In this document: in pieces, positions 34,261 to 43,121 of the stretch | How positions within the stretch are numbered: position 1 is the stretch's first letter | Layout of the letters: each line of letters starts with the position of its first letter | Assembly (NCBI GenBank): GCA_963821505.1 | Contig: CAWGEH010000029.1 | Location: forward strand, 1-64,000 | Source: VAZQ01 sp963821505 | GTDB lineage: Bacteria; Pseudomonadota; Alphaproteobacteria; Rhizobiales; Xanthobacteraceae | DNA: 64,000 nt | Reading direction: 5' to 3' | Translations under genes and position numbers: made by a program | The notes under the pieces: generated by a model | Database searches by the model: none | What the model saw: the letters and a program-made list of their open reading frames with translations, nothing else | Told to the model about the DNA's origin: nothing

Positions 34261-34926
34261 ATGGCGGTACGGGGAATGGCTTTGCTTCTGGCCGGGCTTT
34301 TGCTCGGCGGATGCGTGCACACACAGTTGGAACCAGCGTCCGAGGCCAATCTAAACGCGCGCGACAAGAAGTTGCTCGCCAATGCGCCCTATGCGAAGGC
34401 GAACATCCCGCTCGATTACCAGCGCGCCATCGTTCAATATCACCGCAAGGAAGCGCCGGGTTCGATCGTGGTCGATAGCGACGCGCGCTATCTCTACTAC
34501 GTGCTGCCGGAGAACAAGGCGATCCGCTACGGCGTGGCCGTGGGCGAAGAGGCCATGTCCTGGTACGGCGTTGCCAAGGTCGGCCGCAAGGAAGAGTGGC
34601 CGAGCTGGACGCCTACCGCCGAGATCAAGAAGCGGCTCGACGTTCCCGATTTCGTCGAAGGCGGCGCGCACAATCCGATGGGCGCCCGCGGCATCTATCT
34701 CTATCAGGGCAGCAAGGACACGCTGTTCCGCATCCACGGCACCAACCAGCCCGAATATATCGGGCAGGCGATCTCGTCGGGCTGCATCCGCATGACCAAC
34801 GAGGACGTGATTGATCTCTACAATCGCGTCAAGATGGGCGCGATCGTGGTGGTGCTGGCGCCGAAGTCAGGTGACTCCAATCCGCGGGTCGCAGACGCGC
34901 TGATTCCGAACCGGGAGACCTACTAG
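34261..34926 (+). CDS. L,D-transpeptidase (YkuD domain) lipoprotein
   Basis: Envelope enzyme of 221 residues that forms 3-3 peptidoglycan cross-links or anchors outer-membrane proteins to the wall. The leader MALLLAGLLLGGC ends in a lipobox Cys. YkuD core: SIVVDSDARYLYYVLPENKA at the start, GAHNPMGARGIYLYQG, then catalytic IHGTNQPEYIGQAISSGCIR with His and Cys, and RMTNEDVIDLYNRV. ATG 34261 is directly before the leader. It is monocistronic, and a paired-hairpin element follows at once. Confidence 0.93.
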   Translation: MAVRGMALLLAGLLLGGCVHTQLEPASEANLNARDKKLLANAPYAKANIPLDYQRAIVQYHRKEAPGSIVVDSDARYLYYVLPENKAIRYGVAVGEEAMSWYGVAKVGRKEEWPSWTPTAEIKKRLDVPDFVEGGAHNPMGARGIYLYQGSKDTLFRIHGTNQPEYIGQAISSGCIRMTNEDVIDLYNRVKMGAIVVVLAPKSGDSNPRVADALIPNRETY

Positions 34927-35087
34927 TGTCCCGGTGCCGACGTTCGTATGCCTTTGCAGCACGCGCTCGTACGAACGTCGGAACCAAAGGGACACCAGCA
35001 ACTATGTGATTTTAGTGTGCCTTTGGATTTGACGTTCCCAGGAAGGACTCGCGGCAACGCTGGTAGGAACGTCAAATCCGCCACACT
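34926..35087. repeat. paired long hairpins with matching outer arms
   Basis: Hairpin 1: outer GTGTCCC (34926-34932) pairs GGGACAC (34989-34995); inner 12-bp perfect arms 34937-34948 and 34970-34981. Hairpin 2: outer AGTGTG (35014-35019) pairs CACACT (35082-35087); inner 14-bp perfect arms 35025-35038 and 35066-35079. Both inner arms share GACGTTC. The unit is bordered by ACTAGTGT (34922) and its complement (ends 35090). Confidence 0.8.
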
Positions 35088-35152
35088 AGTGCTTTGAGGG
35101 GGCTGGGAGCGGCGTCGGGCGCCAGCCCGACGCCGTTTCATTTGCGCGGGCG

Positions 35153-36541
35153 TCACGCCTGCAGCAACCGTTCCCGCGTCGCCCAATCCAGGGTGCGATC
35201 GAGCGCGCGGCCGAGACGGTCGAACAGCTCATCGATCTCCGCCGGCGAGATGATGAGCGGCGGGCAGAGCGAGACGATGTCGCCGGCGATGAAGCGCACG
35301 ATCAGCCCCTCCTCCTCGGCCAAGCGCACTGCGCGCGGGCCGACCCCGGCCTTCGGGTCGAACGAGGCTTTGGTCTTCTTGTCGGCGACAAGCTCCACGG
35401 CGCCGACGAGCCCGAGGCCGCGCGCCTCTCCGACCAGCGGGTGCTCGCCGAGCGCGGCCAGCCGGGTCTGGAACTGCGGCGCCTTGCGCGCTACCTGCTC
35501 GGCGATACGCTCGCGGGCATAGATGTCGAGCGTCTTGAGCGCCACCGCCGCCGCTACCGGGTGACCCGAATAGGTGAAGCCGTGGCCGAAGGTGCCGATC
35601 TTGCGGCTCTCGTCCAGCATCGCCTGGTACATCGTCTCCGGCACCGTCACCGCCGCCATCGGCACATAGGCCGAGGTCAAGGCCTTCGCGACCGTGATCG
35701 AGTGGGGCTCGAATCCCAGCGCGGTGCAGCCGAACATGGTTCCGAGCCGGCCGAAGCCGCAGATCACCTCGTCCGCGATCATGTACACGTCGTAGGTCCG
35801 GCAGACCTTCATGACCTCCCGGAAATAGGTTTGCGGCGGCACGATCACGCCGCCGGCGCCCATCACCGGCTCCGCGATGAACGCAGCCACCGTGTCCGGA
35901 TCCTCCCTGCGGATCAGCTCTTCCAGCTCGCCCGCGAGCCGGCGCGCGAAATCGTCTTCGCTCTCGCCCGCATGCGCGAACCGGTAATGGTGCGGACAGG
36001 CGGTATGCAAAATCCCCGCAATCGGCAGGTCGAAATCAAGGTGATTGTTCGGCAGGCCCGTGAGCGAGGCCGCGGCCACGGTCACACCGTGATAGGCCTT
36101 GATGCGGCTGACGATCTTCTTTTTCTTCGGCCGCCCGAGCGCGTTGTTCATGTACCAGACCAGCTTGACCTGGGTGTCGTTGGCCTCCGAACCGGACGAG
36201 CAGAAGAACACCTTCGACGTCGGTACCGGCGCTATCTGCTTGAGCCTTTCGGCCAGCTCGATCGCCGGATCATGGCTCTTGGCGGTAAAGAGATGGCCGA
36301 ACGGGAGCTTGCGCATCTGTGTCGCCGCGGCCTCGACCAATTCTTCGTTGCCGTAGCCGAGCGCGGTGCACCACAGCCCCGCCATGCCTTCGATATAGGC
36401 CTTGCCGTTGCTGTCAAAGACGAACACGCCCTCCCCGCGCTCGAGCACCAGCGGCCCGGTTTCGCGCAGCGCTGCGAGATTGGTGTAGGGGTGAGCCAGC
36501 GTCTCGATGTCGCGAACCGCGAGGTTGCTGAGCGGGGACAT
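35153..36541 (-). CDS. class III PLP aminotransferase
   Basis: Fold-type I aminotransferase of 462 residues in the omega-amino acid:pyruvate / putrescine-type group. Substrate-side stretch EGMAGLWCTALGYGNEELVE, PLP-phosphate loop FFCSSGSEANDTQVKLVWYM, RIKAYHGVTVAAASLTG, the Asp of DVYMIADEVICGFGRLGTMF, and the Schiff-base Lys in SITVAKALTSAYVPMAAV. The C-terminal RFIAGDIVSLCPPLIIS is usual. ATG 36541 begins at the family N terminus; an 18-residue in-frame extension upstream is not conserved-looking. The substrate is not fixed by sequence. Confidence 0.9.
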   Translation of the reverse strand: MSPLSNLAVRDIETLAHPYTNLAALRETGPLVLERGEGVFVFDSNGKAYIEGMAGLWCTALGYGNEELVEAAATQMRKLPFGHLFTAKSHDPAIELAERLKQIAPVPTSKVFFCSSGSEANDTQVKLVWYMNNALGRPKKKKIVSRIKAYHGVTVAAASLTGLPNNHLDFDLPIAGILHTACPHHYRFAHAGESEDDFARRLAGELEELIRREDPDTVAAFIAEPVMGAGGVIVPPQTYFREVMKVCRTYDVYMIADEVICGFGRLGTMFGCTALGFEPHSITVAKALTSAYVPMAAVTVPETMYQAMLDESRKIGTFGHGFTYSGHPVAAAVALKTLDIYARERIAEQVARKAPQFQTRLAALGEHPLVGEARGLGLVGAVELVADKKTKASFDPKAGVGPRAVRLAEEEGLIVRFIAGDIVSLCPPLIISPAEIDELFDRLGRALDRTLDWATRERLLQA

Positions 36542-36644
36542 GGGATTTCGGCCTCGGTTTGCAGCGATATAGGCGTTGCAGCGCGCCGCCGTCAAAAGCT
36601 TCCCCTTCCCGGGGGCGATGTGCGCGAACTTCGGGTTCGGGGCA

Positions 36645-37463
36645 CTAGTCGTTGCCGGGAGCAGAGTCGGGCCGCGGCGGCGGGAGCGGCACCGCGTGCG
36701 CCGCGGCTTCTTCCGCCGGGTCGCGCACCTCCCAGTGGCAGATCCGGTAGCCGCCGGCGCGTTCGGCGAGATCCACGTGCACGTGGGTCTCGTGATATCC
36801 GTCGGAGCCGGGGCCGAGCACGGTGGTGAAACGCGCGCAGGCGCTTTTCCGCAAGCCCAGGCGAAGATCCTTGGACGCTTGCGGGTCGGTCAGCTCCACC
36901 GCGGTGCCGTTGGCAAGCTTGAATGAACGCATGTCGAGCGCGTTGGCCTTGCCGTGCTCGGATATCTTGGCGCCGATCACCCGATTGCGCCCGCGACAGT
37001 CGTAGGCGTCGAAGTTGTCGAGGCTCCTGAGCGGCGCGCCCAGCGGGCGCAAGGCGGGCGCCACGTCCTCGCGCACCCACTGCACAATGGCTTCCGCAAA
37101 CGTGCAGCGAAGCGTCGCCGGCGGCGTCAGGACCACCCGGGTTTTGTCGGGCAGCAGCACCGCTTCGAGCCGCACCACGTCTTCTCCTCCGCATTCGCCG
37201 GGTCCGGCGAGCGGGGGCAGCGACGGTGCGACTGCCAATTCGGCCGTGAGTCGCAGCCGGCAGGCGGAGGGCGGCGGCGGCTTTTCTGAGTCCGAGGGTT
37301 GCGGACCCGGTGCGGTTGCCGGCTGAGCCGGCCGCGGCCGCGGCAGGGGGACGGCCTGCGCCGTTGCCAAACCGCAGACGGTTGCGACGGCGACCAGGGC
37401 GGAAACGAGCTTCACCCTCGGCCTATCCGCAAGGATTGCGACCTTATCGCGGCCGATGGGCAT
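36645..37463 (-). CDS. extensin-like C-terminal domain protein, exported
   Basis: A 272-residue exported protein with a leader (VKLVSALVAVATVCGLATAQ) and a Pro-rich linker (PLPRPRPAQPATAPGPQP). The extensin-like domain (about 75-250) belongs to a family of rhizobial periplasmic proteins with a VanY/peptidase-like zinc site: NFDAYDCRGRN, SEHGKANALDMRSF, ACARFTTVLGPGSDGYHETH and HVHVDLAERAGGYRICHWEV. The His/Asp pattern SxHGxxxALD and HVD looks metal-binding. Starts at 37493, 37463 (ATG) or 37415 (GTG, giving the tightest signal peptide) are all possible. It diverges from the oxidase gene. Confidence 0.82.
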   Translation of the reverse strand: MPIGRDKVAILADRPRVKLVSALVAVATVCGLATAQAVPLPRPRPAQPATAPGPQPSDSEKPPPPSACRLRLTAELAVAPSLPPLAGPGECGGEDVVRLEAVLLPDKTRVVLTPPATLRCTFAEAIVQWVREDVAPALRPLGAPLRSLDNFDAYDCRGRNRVIGAKISEHGKANALDMRSFKLANGTAVELTDPQASKDLRLGLRKSACARFTTVLGPGSDGYHETHVHVDLAERAGGYRICHWEVRDPAEEAAAHAVPLPPPRPDSAPGND

Positions 37464-37528
37464 CGCCCGCGGCCCTTTGCCGGCAAAAACCATGGTAGCG
37501 TCGGAGAAGAAATGGCGGTGCCCCCACT

Positions 37529-38668
37529 ATGGCGCATTTCGATGTCGTCGTCTGCGGGCTCGGCGCCATGGGAAGCGCTGCGCTCCAGCATCTGGCCCAA
37601 AGGGGCAAGCGCGTGCTGGGGCTCGAGCGCTACGCTCCGGGTCACGACCGCGGCTCCTCCCACGGTCTCACGCGCATCATCCGCCTGGGATATTTCGAAC
37701 ACCCTTCCTATGTGCCGTTGTTGCTGCGCGCTTACGCGCTGTGGCGCGAGCTCGAAGCCGCCGCCGGGCGACAACTGCTCCATATCACCGGCATCGCCGA
37801 GATCGGCCGGCCCGAGGGCGCCTTGGTGCAGGGAACGCTCGCCGCCGCGCGCCTCCACGCCCTGCCGCACGAGGTGCTCGCCGCGCCCGAGCTGATGCAG
37901 CGCTTCCCGGCCTTCCACGTGCCGCGGGATTATGTCGCTGTCGTCCAGCCCGATGGCGGATTTCTCGATGTCGAGCCGGCGCTCGCAGCGCAGCTCGCGC
38001 TCGCCGCGGCCGCGGGAGCGGAAATTCGCAGCGGCGTCACCGTCCGGGCGATCGAGCCGCGCGCCGGCGCCGTGCGCATCGTCACCGACCGCGGAGCCGT
38101 CGAGGCCGGAGCAGCCATCGTCACCGCCGGGGCATGGACCAAATCGCTGCTGCCCGAGCTGGCCGCACCGCTGCGGCCGACCCGCGAGGTCATGGGCTGG
38201 TTCGAGGTCGCCGACGCAACGCTGTTTTCGCCCGGCCGCTTCCCGGTGTTCATCATCGAGAGCCGGCATGGCATGCACTACGGCATCCCGCCCCAAGGCG
38301 GTGCACGCGACCAGGCCGGCGTCAAGGTCGCCAAGCACCACCACCGCGGTGAGACCGTCGACCCCGACGCCTATGATCGAACCGTGTCGGCCGAAGACGA
38401 GGCGTTGATCCGCGCCGCCATTGCCGACCATATCCCGGCGGCGAACGGCCGGCTCATCGCCGCCAAGACCTGCCTCTACACCATGACCCCCGATGGCGAC
38501 TTCCTCATCGATCGTCTGCCCGGTGCTCCCGACATCGTCGTCGCGTCACCCTGCTCCGGGCACGGCTTCAAATTCGCGCCGGTCATCGGCGAGGTTCTCG
38601 CCGACCTCGCGACCACCGGGGCAACCGGCTACGACGTTGGGCGGTTTTCGATCGCGCGATTTGGGTAA
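37529..38668 (+). CDS. solA: monomeric sarcosine oxidase / N-methyltryptophan oxidase family protein
   Basis: FAD-dependent secondary-amine oxidase of 379 residues. The dinucleotide motif is VVVCGLGAMGSAALQHLAQR. Then RGSSHGLTRIIRLGYFEHP, typical of MSOX/SolA, and GGFLDVEPALAAQLALAAAA. The covalent-flavin cysteine region reads KTCLYTMTPDGDFLIDRLPG, with SGHGFKFAPVIGEVLADLA at the end. Substrates in the family are sarcosine, N-methyl-tryptophan or pipecolate; sequence alone does not decide. ATG 37529 is directly at the first strand. Confidence 0.88.
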   Translation: MAHFDVVVCGLGAMGSAALQHLAQRGKRVLGLERYAPGHDRGSSHGLTRIIRLGYFEHPSYVPLLLRAYALWRELEAAAGRQLLHITGIAEIGRPEGALVQGTLAAARLHALPHEVLAAPELMQRFPAFHVPRDYVAVVQPDGGFLDVEPALAAQLALAAAAGAEIRSGVTVRAIEPRAGAVRIVTDRGAVEAGAAIVTAGAWTKSLLPELAAPLRPTREVMGWFEVADATLFSPGRFPVFIIESRHGMHYGIPPQGGARDQAGVKVAKHHHRGETVDPDAYDRTVSAEDEALIRAAIADHIPAANGRLIAAKTCLYTMTPDGDFLIDRLPGAPDIVVASPCSGHGFKFAPVIGEVLADLATTGATGYDVGRFSIARFG

Positions 38669-38726
38669 GCCTTGATCGGTGCGCTGCCGATTCTCCGGTT
38701 GCGCGGCCACGGCACCCGGGTAACCT

Positions 38727-38776
38727 TAGAGCATGATCCCGAAAAGTTGCAGACTTTTCGGATAAGATCATGCGAC
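38727..38776. repeat. 50-bp palindromic intergenic repeat, copy 1
   Basis: Nested palindrome: GCATGATC pairs GATCATGC and CCGAAAAGT pairs ACTTTTCGG. It is identical over all 50 positions to 45976-46025. A related inverted partial copy is at 50242-50263. Confidence 0.9.
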
Positions 38777-38789
38777 CGGACAAATACTT

Positions 38790-38822
38790 AGAGCGGATTC
38801 GATCCGAAGCGATTTCGCTCTA
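38790..38822. repeat. AGAGCG...CGATTTCGCTCT companion hairpin
   Basis: Short imperfect inverted repeat (AGAGCGGATTCG at the left, CGATTTCGCTCT at the right) 14 bp after the 50-bp repeat. The same CGATTTCGCTCT word follows copy 2 at about 46030 and forms a perfect 12-bp stem near the third copy at 50191-50227, so the two modules travel together. Confidence 0.6.
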
Positions 38823-38933
38823 GCGCGCGCTCCAAAGGGTGAAATCCGTGGTCCCGGGATGCAACCGGGCTGCCTCGGTCAACGTATAAACGGTACGCGC
38901 TCCGCCGCGGCCGAAAAAATCAGGGGAAACGCC

Positions 38934-40571
38934 ATGCTCGGGCTGATGCAGGACTGGCCGCTGCTCTGCCATCGCATTATCGACCACGCCGCGATCAATC
39001 ACGCCGAGCGGCCGATCGTGACGCGCTCGGTCGAAGGCGCCATGCACGCCACGTCCTACGCGCAGATCCGCGCGCGAGCCTTGCAAGTCGCCCAGCGGCT
39101 TGACCGCGACGGCATCCGGCTCGGCGACCGTGTGGCAACGCTTGCCTGGAACACCTGGCGCCATTTCGAGGCCTGGTACGGAATCATGGGGATCGGCGCC
39201 ATCTATCACACCGTCAATCCGCGGCTGTTTCCCGATCAGATCGTCTGGATCGTCAATCACGCCGAGGACCGGATGATGCTCGCCGATCTGACGTTCGTCC
39301 CGCTCCTGGAAAAGCTGGCCGACAAGCTCCCGACCATCGAACGCTACGTCGTGCTGACCGACAGCGCACACATGCCGCAAACCTCGCTCAGGAATGCCGT
39401 GCCGTACGAGGAGTGGATCGGCGAGGTCGACGGCGATTTCGCCTGGAAAAGCTTCGACGAAAACACCGCGGCCGGCATGTGCTACACCTCGGGCACCACC
39501 GGCAACCCGAAGGGCGTGGTCTACTCGCACCGTTCGAATGTCCTGCATGGGCTGATGGCCAGCACCCCCGACATGAAGGGTTATTCGTCGCGCGACGTGG
39601 TGATGCCGGTCGTCCCCATGTTCCACGCCAATTGCTGGGCGATGGCGTTCGCAGCGCCGATTTCGGGGGCTTCCATCGTCATGCCGGGAGCCAAGCTCGA
39701 CGGCGCCTCGGTGTTCGAAATGCTCGATCGTTACAAGGTCACCGCCACCGCCGCGGTGCCGACAGTCTGGCTGATGCTGCTGCAACATCTCGAAGCGACG
39801 GGCCACAAGCTGCCCCATCTCAAGAAGGTCGTCATCGGCGGCTCCGCCTGCCCGCGCGCCATCGCCAAGACCTTTCAGGACGTCTATGGCGTCGAAGTGA
39901 TTCATGCCTGGGGCATGACCGAGATGAGCCCGCTCGGCACCGCTTGCACCCTGAAGCCGGAATACGCGGCTCTCGGCGGCGATGCGCGGCTCGACATTCA
40001 GCAGAAACAGGGACAGTCGCCGTTCCTGGTCGAGATGAAGATCACCGACGACGCCGGCCGCCGGCTGCCCTGGGACGGCAAGACCTTCGGCCGGCTCAAG
40101 GTGCGCGGTCCCGCCGTGGCCAGGGGCTATTACAAGGAGGACGACAGCATCCTGGACGAAGAAGGTTTTTTCGATACCGGCGATGTCGCGACCATCGATC
40201 GCCACGGCTACATGCAGGTCACCGACCGCGCCAAGGACGTGATCAAGTCGGGGGGCGAATGGATCTCCTCCATCGATCTCGAGAACCTCGCCATCGGACA
40301 TCCCAAGGTGGCCGAGGCAGCCGTCATCGGCGTGAAGCATCCGAAATGGGACGAGCGGCCGTTGTTGGTGGTCGTCCTCAAGAAGGATCAGTCGGCGACC
40401 AGGGACGATATCCTGGGCTTCATGCGGGGCAAGATCGCTAACTGGTGGATGCCCGACGAGGTCGTTTTCGTCGATGAGATCCCGCACACCGCGACCGGCA
40501 AGATCCAGAAGACGGTGCTGCGGCGGCGTTTCAAGGATTACGTTCTGCCAAGCGCTGCCACCGTGAGGTAG
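38934..40571 (+). CDS. medium/long-chain fatty acid--CoA ligase (AMP-binding)
   Basis: Adenylate-forming ligase of 545 residues, AlkK-like group. P-loop motif CYTSGTTGNPKGVVYSHR, the A5 motif AWGMTEMSPLGT, the A7 Asp in EEGFFDTGDVATIDRHGY, the hinge region VTDRAKDVIKSGGEWISSID, and the catalytic A10 Lys in TATGKIQKTVLRRRFKDY. It activates fatty acids to acyl-CoA through acyl-AMP. ATG 38934 is the usual start (MLGLMQDWPLLCHRIIDHA); a 25-residue upstream extension overlaps repeat DNA. It stands alone. Confidence 0.92.
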   Translation: MLGLMQDWPLLCHRIIDHAAINHAERPIVTRSVEGAMHATSYAQIRARALQVAQRLDRDGIRLGDRVATLAWNTWRHFEAWYGIMGIGAIYHTVNPRLFPDQIVWIVNHAEDRMMLADLTFVPLLEKLADKLPTIERYVVLTDSAHMPQTSLRNAVPYEEWIGEVDGDFAWKSFDENTAAGMCYTSGTTGNPKGVVYSHRSNVLHGLMASTPDMKGYSSRDVVMPVVPMFHANCWAMAFAAPISGASIVMPGAKLDGASVFEMLDRYKVTATAAVPTVWLMLLQHLEATGHKLPHLKKVVIGGSACPRAIAKTFQDVYGVEVIHAWGMTEMSPLGTACTLKPEYAALGGDARLDIQQKQGQSPFLVEMKITDDAGRRLPWDGKTFGRLKVRGPAVARGYYKEDDSILDEEGFFDTGDVATIDRHGYMQVTDRAKDVIKSGGEWISSIDLENLAIGHPKVAEAAVIGVKHPKWDERPLLVVVLKKDQSATRDDILGFMRGKIANWWMPDEVVFVDEIPHTATGKIQKTVLRRRFKDYVLPSAATVR

Positions 40572-40725
40572 CAGCGCGGAGCGCCTCGCTGCACTCCTCC
40601 CGGGAGCACCAGTCCCTTGCCGCTCGCCCCGGGGGCGGCGTTACCCTGCGGACCACTCGCACCCTTTCCGTCCGATGCGGTAAGGTGGGGGCCCAGCACC
40701 GCGGTCTCCTCCAGGAAGCCAGGGC

Positions 40726-41988
40726 ATGACCACCTTCGATGCGACCGTCCCCGCGGCGCAAATCGGCTTTGTTGCGCCCGGCAGCGGCATGGTTCGTTTT
40801 CGCGGCGATGCCCGGGCGTTCTGGCGGCTGCTGGCGCGTGGCGCGGTATTGCTGATGCTCACGCTCGGCATCTACCGTTTCTGGCTCATCACCGATGTCC
40901 GTCGCTTGCTGTGGTCGAACACCGAGCTGGCGGACGAGAGCTTCGAATATACCGGAACCGCGCGTGAGCTCCTGATCGGCTTCTTGATCGCGATCGCCAT
41001 TCTCGTTCCGCTCTATGCCGGCTTTTTCCTGGTAACGCTCCGTCTCGGCGAACTGTCGAGTTTGATCGCTCTCCTGGTTCTCACCCTGCTCGGTCATTAC
41101 GCGGTCTACCGCGCGCGGCGCTACCGCTTGACCCGCACGATCTATCGCGGCGTGCGCTTCCATCAGGGCGGTTCGGCCTGGCGCTATGCCGTCTGCGCCC
41201 TGCTCTGGTGGACCTTGATCGTGCTGACGGCAGGACTGGTCTATCCGTTCGCCCGATCGCGGCTGGAACGCTTCAAGATGCGCAATACCTTCTTCGGCAA
41301 CCTGCCTGGCCGCTTCGAAGGCTCGGGCTTGCGTCTCCTGTTGCGCGGCTTTGCGCTGTGGTTGCTGGCCGTCGTGCCGTTCGCCGTCGGACTGCTCGCA
41401 GCGCTGTTCGCAGTCGACTGGAGCACGCTCGCGGGCCTGTCGGGCGGCGACGACCTATCGAGCTGGCTGGAGGCCAGCGGGGTCGCCAGCGCCTTCGTCT
41501 ACGCCGGATTGACCGGCCTCTGGCTCCTGCTCTCGTTCGCCATCCTTTACCCCGTTTTTCAGGCCATCGTGCTGCGCTGGTGGGCGTCCGGACTGCGTTT
41601 CGGCGAAGTGGTCGTGACATCGCGCCTGCGCACCGCTCAGGTCTTCGGCGTCTATGCTCGCTTTCTCCTATATGCATTCCTGTTCAGCCTGGCGGCCGGT
41701 GCGATCGTCGTTCCCGGCGCGTGGGCGCTCCCGGGGGTGACGGGGAGCTCGATTCGATGTCCAAGGAGATCATCACCACGCTCGCGGGGCTTGCCGCCTA
41801 TGTCGCGATCGCGCTCGGCTACTCGACCATCTATCAGGCCACCGTCAAGCTCGGACTCTGGCGATGCCTCGTGGAATCCCTCGACGTCTCCAATGTCGCC
41901 GCGCTCGAACAGGTCACGGCGGCGGGCGCAGCCGGCCTCGCCGGTCGGCGAGGGCCTGGCCGACGCCTTGAACGTGGGCGGGATTTGA
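40726..41988 (+). CDS. YjgN/DUF898 family membrane protein (local frameshift)
   Basis: Multi-pass inner-membrane protein of about 420 residues, DUF898 family. Repeated hydrophobic segments: GAVLLMLTLGIYRFWLITDV, LIGFLIAIAILVPLYAGFF, LIALLVLTLLGHYAVYRAR, ALLWWTLIVLTAGLVYPF, the conserved RLERFKMRNTFFGNLPGRFE, then GFALWLLAVVPFAVGLLAA. Between about 41,735 and 41,925 the frame is shifted; the other frame reads SKEIITTLAGLAAYVAIALG and STIYQATVKLGLWR, the expected last helix. The function is unknown. It overlaps in theme with the M48 peptidase 8 bp downstream, a recurring pair. Confidence 0.85.
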   Translation: MTTFDATVPAAQIGFVAPGSGMVRFRGDARAFWRLLARGAVLLMLTLGIYRFWLITDVRRLLWSNTELADESFEYTGTARELLIGFLIAIAILVPLYAGFFLVTLRLGELSSLIALLVLTLLGHYAVYRARRYRLTRTIYRGVRFHQGGSAWRYAVCALLWWTLIVLTAGLVYPFARSRLERFKMRNTFFGNLPGRFEGSGLRLLLRGFALWLLAVVPFAVGLLAALFAVDWSTLAGLSGGDDLSSWLEASGVASAFVYAGLTGLWLLLSFAILYPVFQAIVLRWWASGLRFGEVVVTSRLRTAQVFGVYARFLLYAFLFSLAAGAIVVPGAWALPGVTGSSIRCPRRSSPRSRGLPPMSRSRSATRPSIRPPSSSDSGDASWNPSTSPMSPRSNRSRRRAQPASPVGEGLADALNVGGI

Positions 41989-41995
41989 GCGCGCC

Positions 41996-43112
41996 ATGAC
42001 GACCACGGGGCCCGGCATCTTCTTCGACGGCGCAACCAGCGCACGCCGCGGGGTCACGGTCGACGCTTGCCCCGGACGTGCTGCGAATTGCCGCCGCCGA
42101 CGGCACCGTTCTCGCCGAATGGCCGTACGATCGCCATCGAGGCGCTGTCGGCGCCCGATGGCGTGTTGCGGCTCGGCAAGGCCGCCAATCCGCTGCTGGC
42201 GCGGCTCGAAATTCGCGAGCCGCAACTGGCCGCCGCGATCGACGAGCCGCTCGCTGCCGGTCGATCGCAGCGGGCGCAACGAGCGGCGCGATGCGGGCTA
42301 GGGTGATCCTCTGGAGCATGGCCGCCACCGCTGTCGCTCGTTGTGGTCGCGGTCTTGGGCGTGCCGCGGATCGCCACCCGCCTCACGCCCCTCGTCCCTC
42401 ACCTTGTCGAGCGCAAGCTCGGCGCGGCGATCGACGCGCAGACGCGCGCAAGCCTCGATACCCGCCATGCCGGCGCCGCATTCGAGTGCGGAAATGGCGC
42501 ACAGCGAAAAACCCGGCCGCGCAGCGTTCGACAAGCTCGTGAGCCAGCTCGAAACGGCGGCGGCCTTGCCCATCCCGCTCAACGTCCTCGTCGTGCGCCA
42601 GCACGAAGCAGAACGCCATCACCCTCCCGGGCGGCTACATCTATGTCTTCCAAGGGCTCGTCGACAAGGCCGAGACGCCTGACGAGCTCGCCGGCGTGAT
42701 TGCGCACGAGGTCGGACACGTCGCCCACCGCGACGGCACGCGAACCGTGCTGCAGGCAGCGGGCCTTTCGTTGCTGTTCGGCATGCTGCTGGGCGATTTC
42801 GTCGGCGGCGGCGCCGTCATGTTCGCGGCCAAGACCATCCTGCAGACGAGCTATAGCCGCGATGTCGAGACCGCCGCGGACGATTACGGCGTGGTGCTGA
42901 TGAACAGGATCGGCGGCGACGCGCGCGCGCTCGGCAAATTCCTGTTGCGAATCGCGGGAACCACTCATCCCGGGCCGAAAATTCTGCTGGATCATCCCGA
43001 GACCAGCGACCGCGTTGCCGTCATCGAGCGCATGGCCGGATCGGCGCCGACGCGGCCATTGCTCGATGGCGCGGAATGGGCGGCGCTCAAGCACATCTGT
43101 GCGGGTTCGTGA
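41996..43112 (+). CDS. M48-family zinc metallopeptidase (frameshifted)
   Basis: Membrane-associated M48 peptidase. The N terminus MTTTGPGIFFDGATSARRGV begins 8 bp after DUF898. Frame breaks follow near 42,065, 42,330 and 42,620; joined frames give LRIAAADGTVLAEWPYD, a TM helix around VVAVLGVPRIATRL, and LETAAALPIPLNVLVVRQHE. From 42,660 the frame is intact and holds the zinc motif GVIAHEVGHVAHRDGT, helix LSLLFGMLLGDFVGGGAVM and the third ligand region DVETAADDYGVVLMNRIGG. The C terminus is regular (DHPETSDRVAVIERM). It probably acts in envelope quality control (inference from family). Confidence 0.83.
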
Positions 43113-43121
43113 GGCAGGCCG

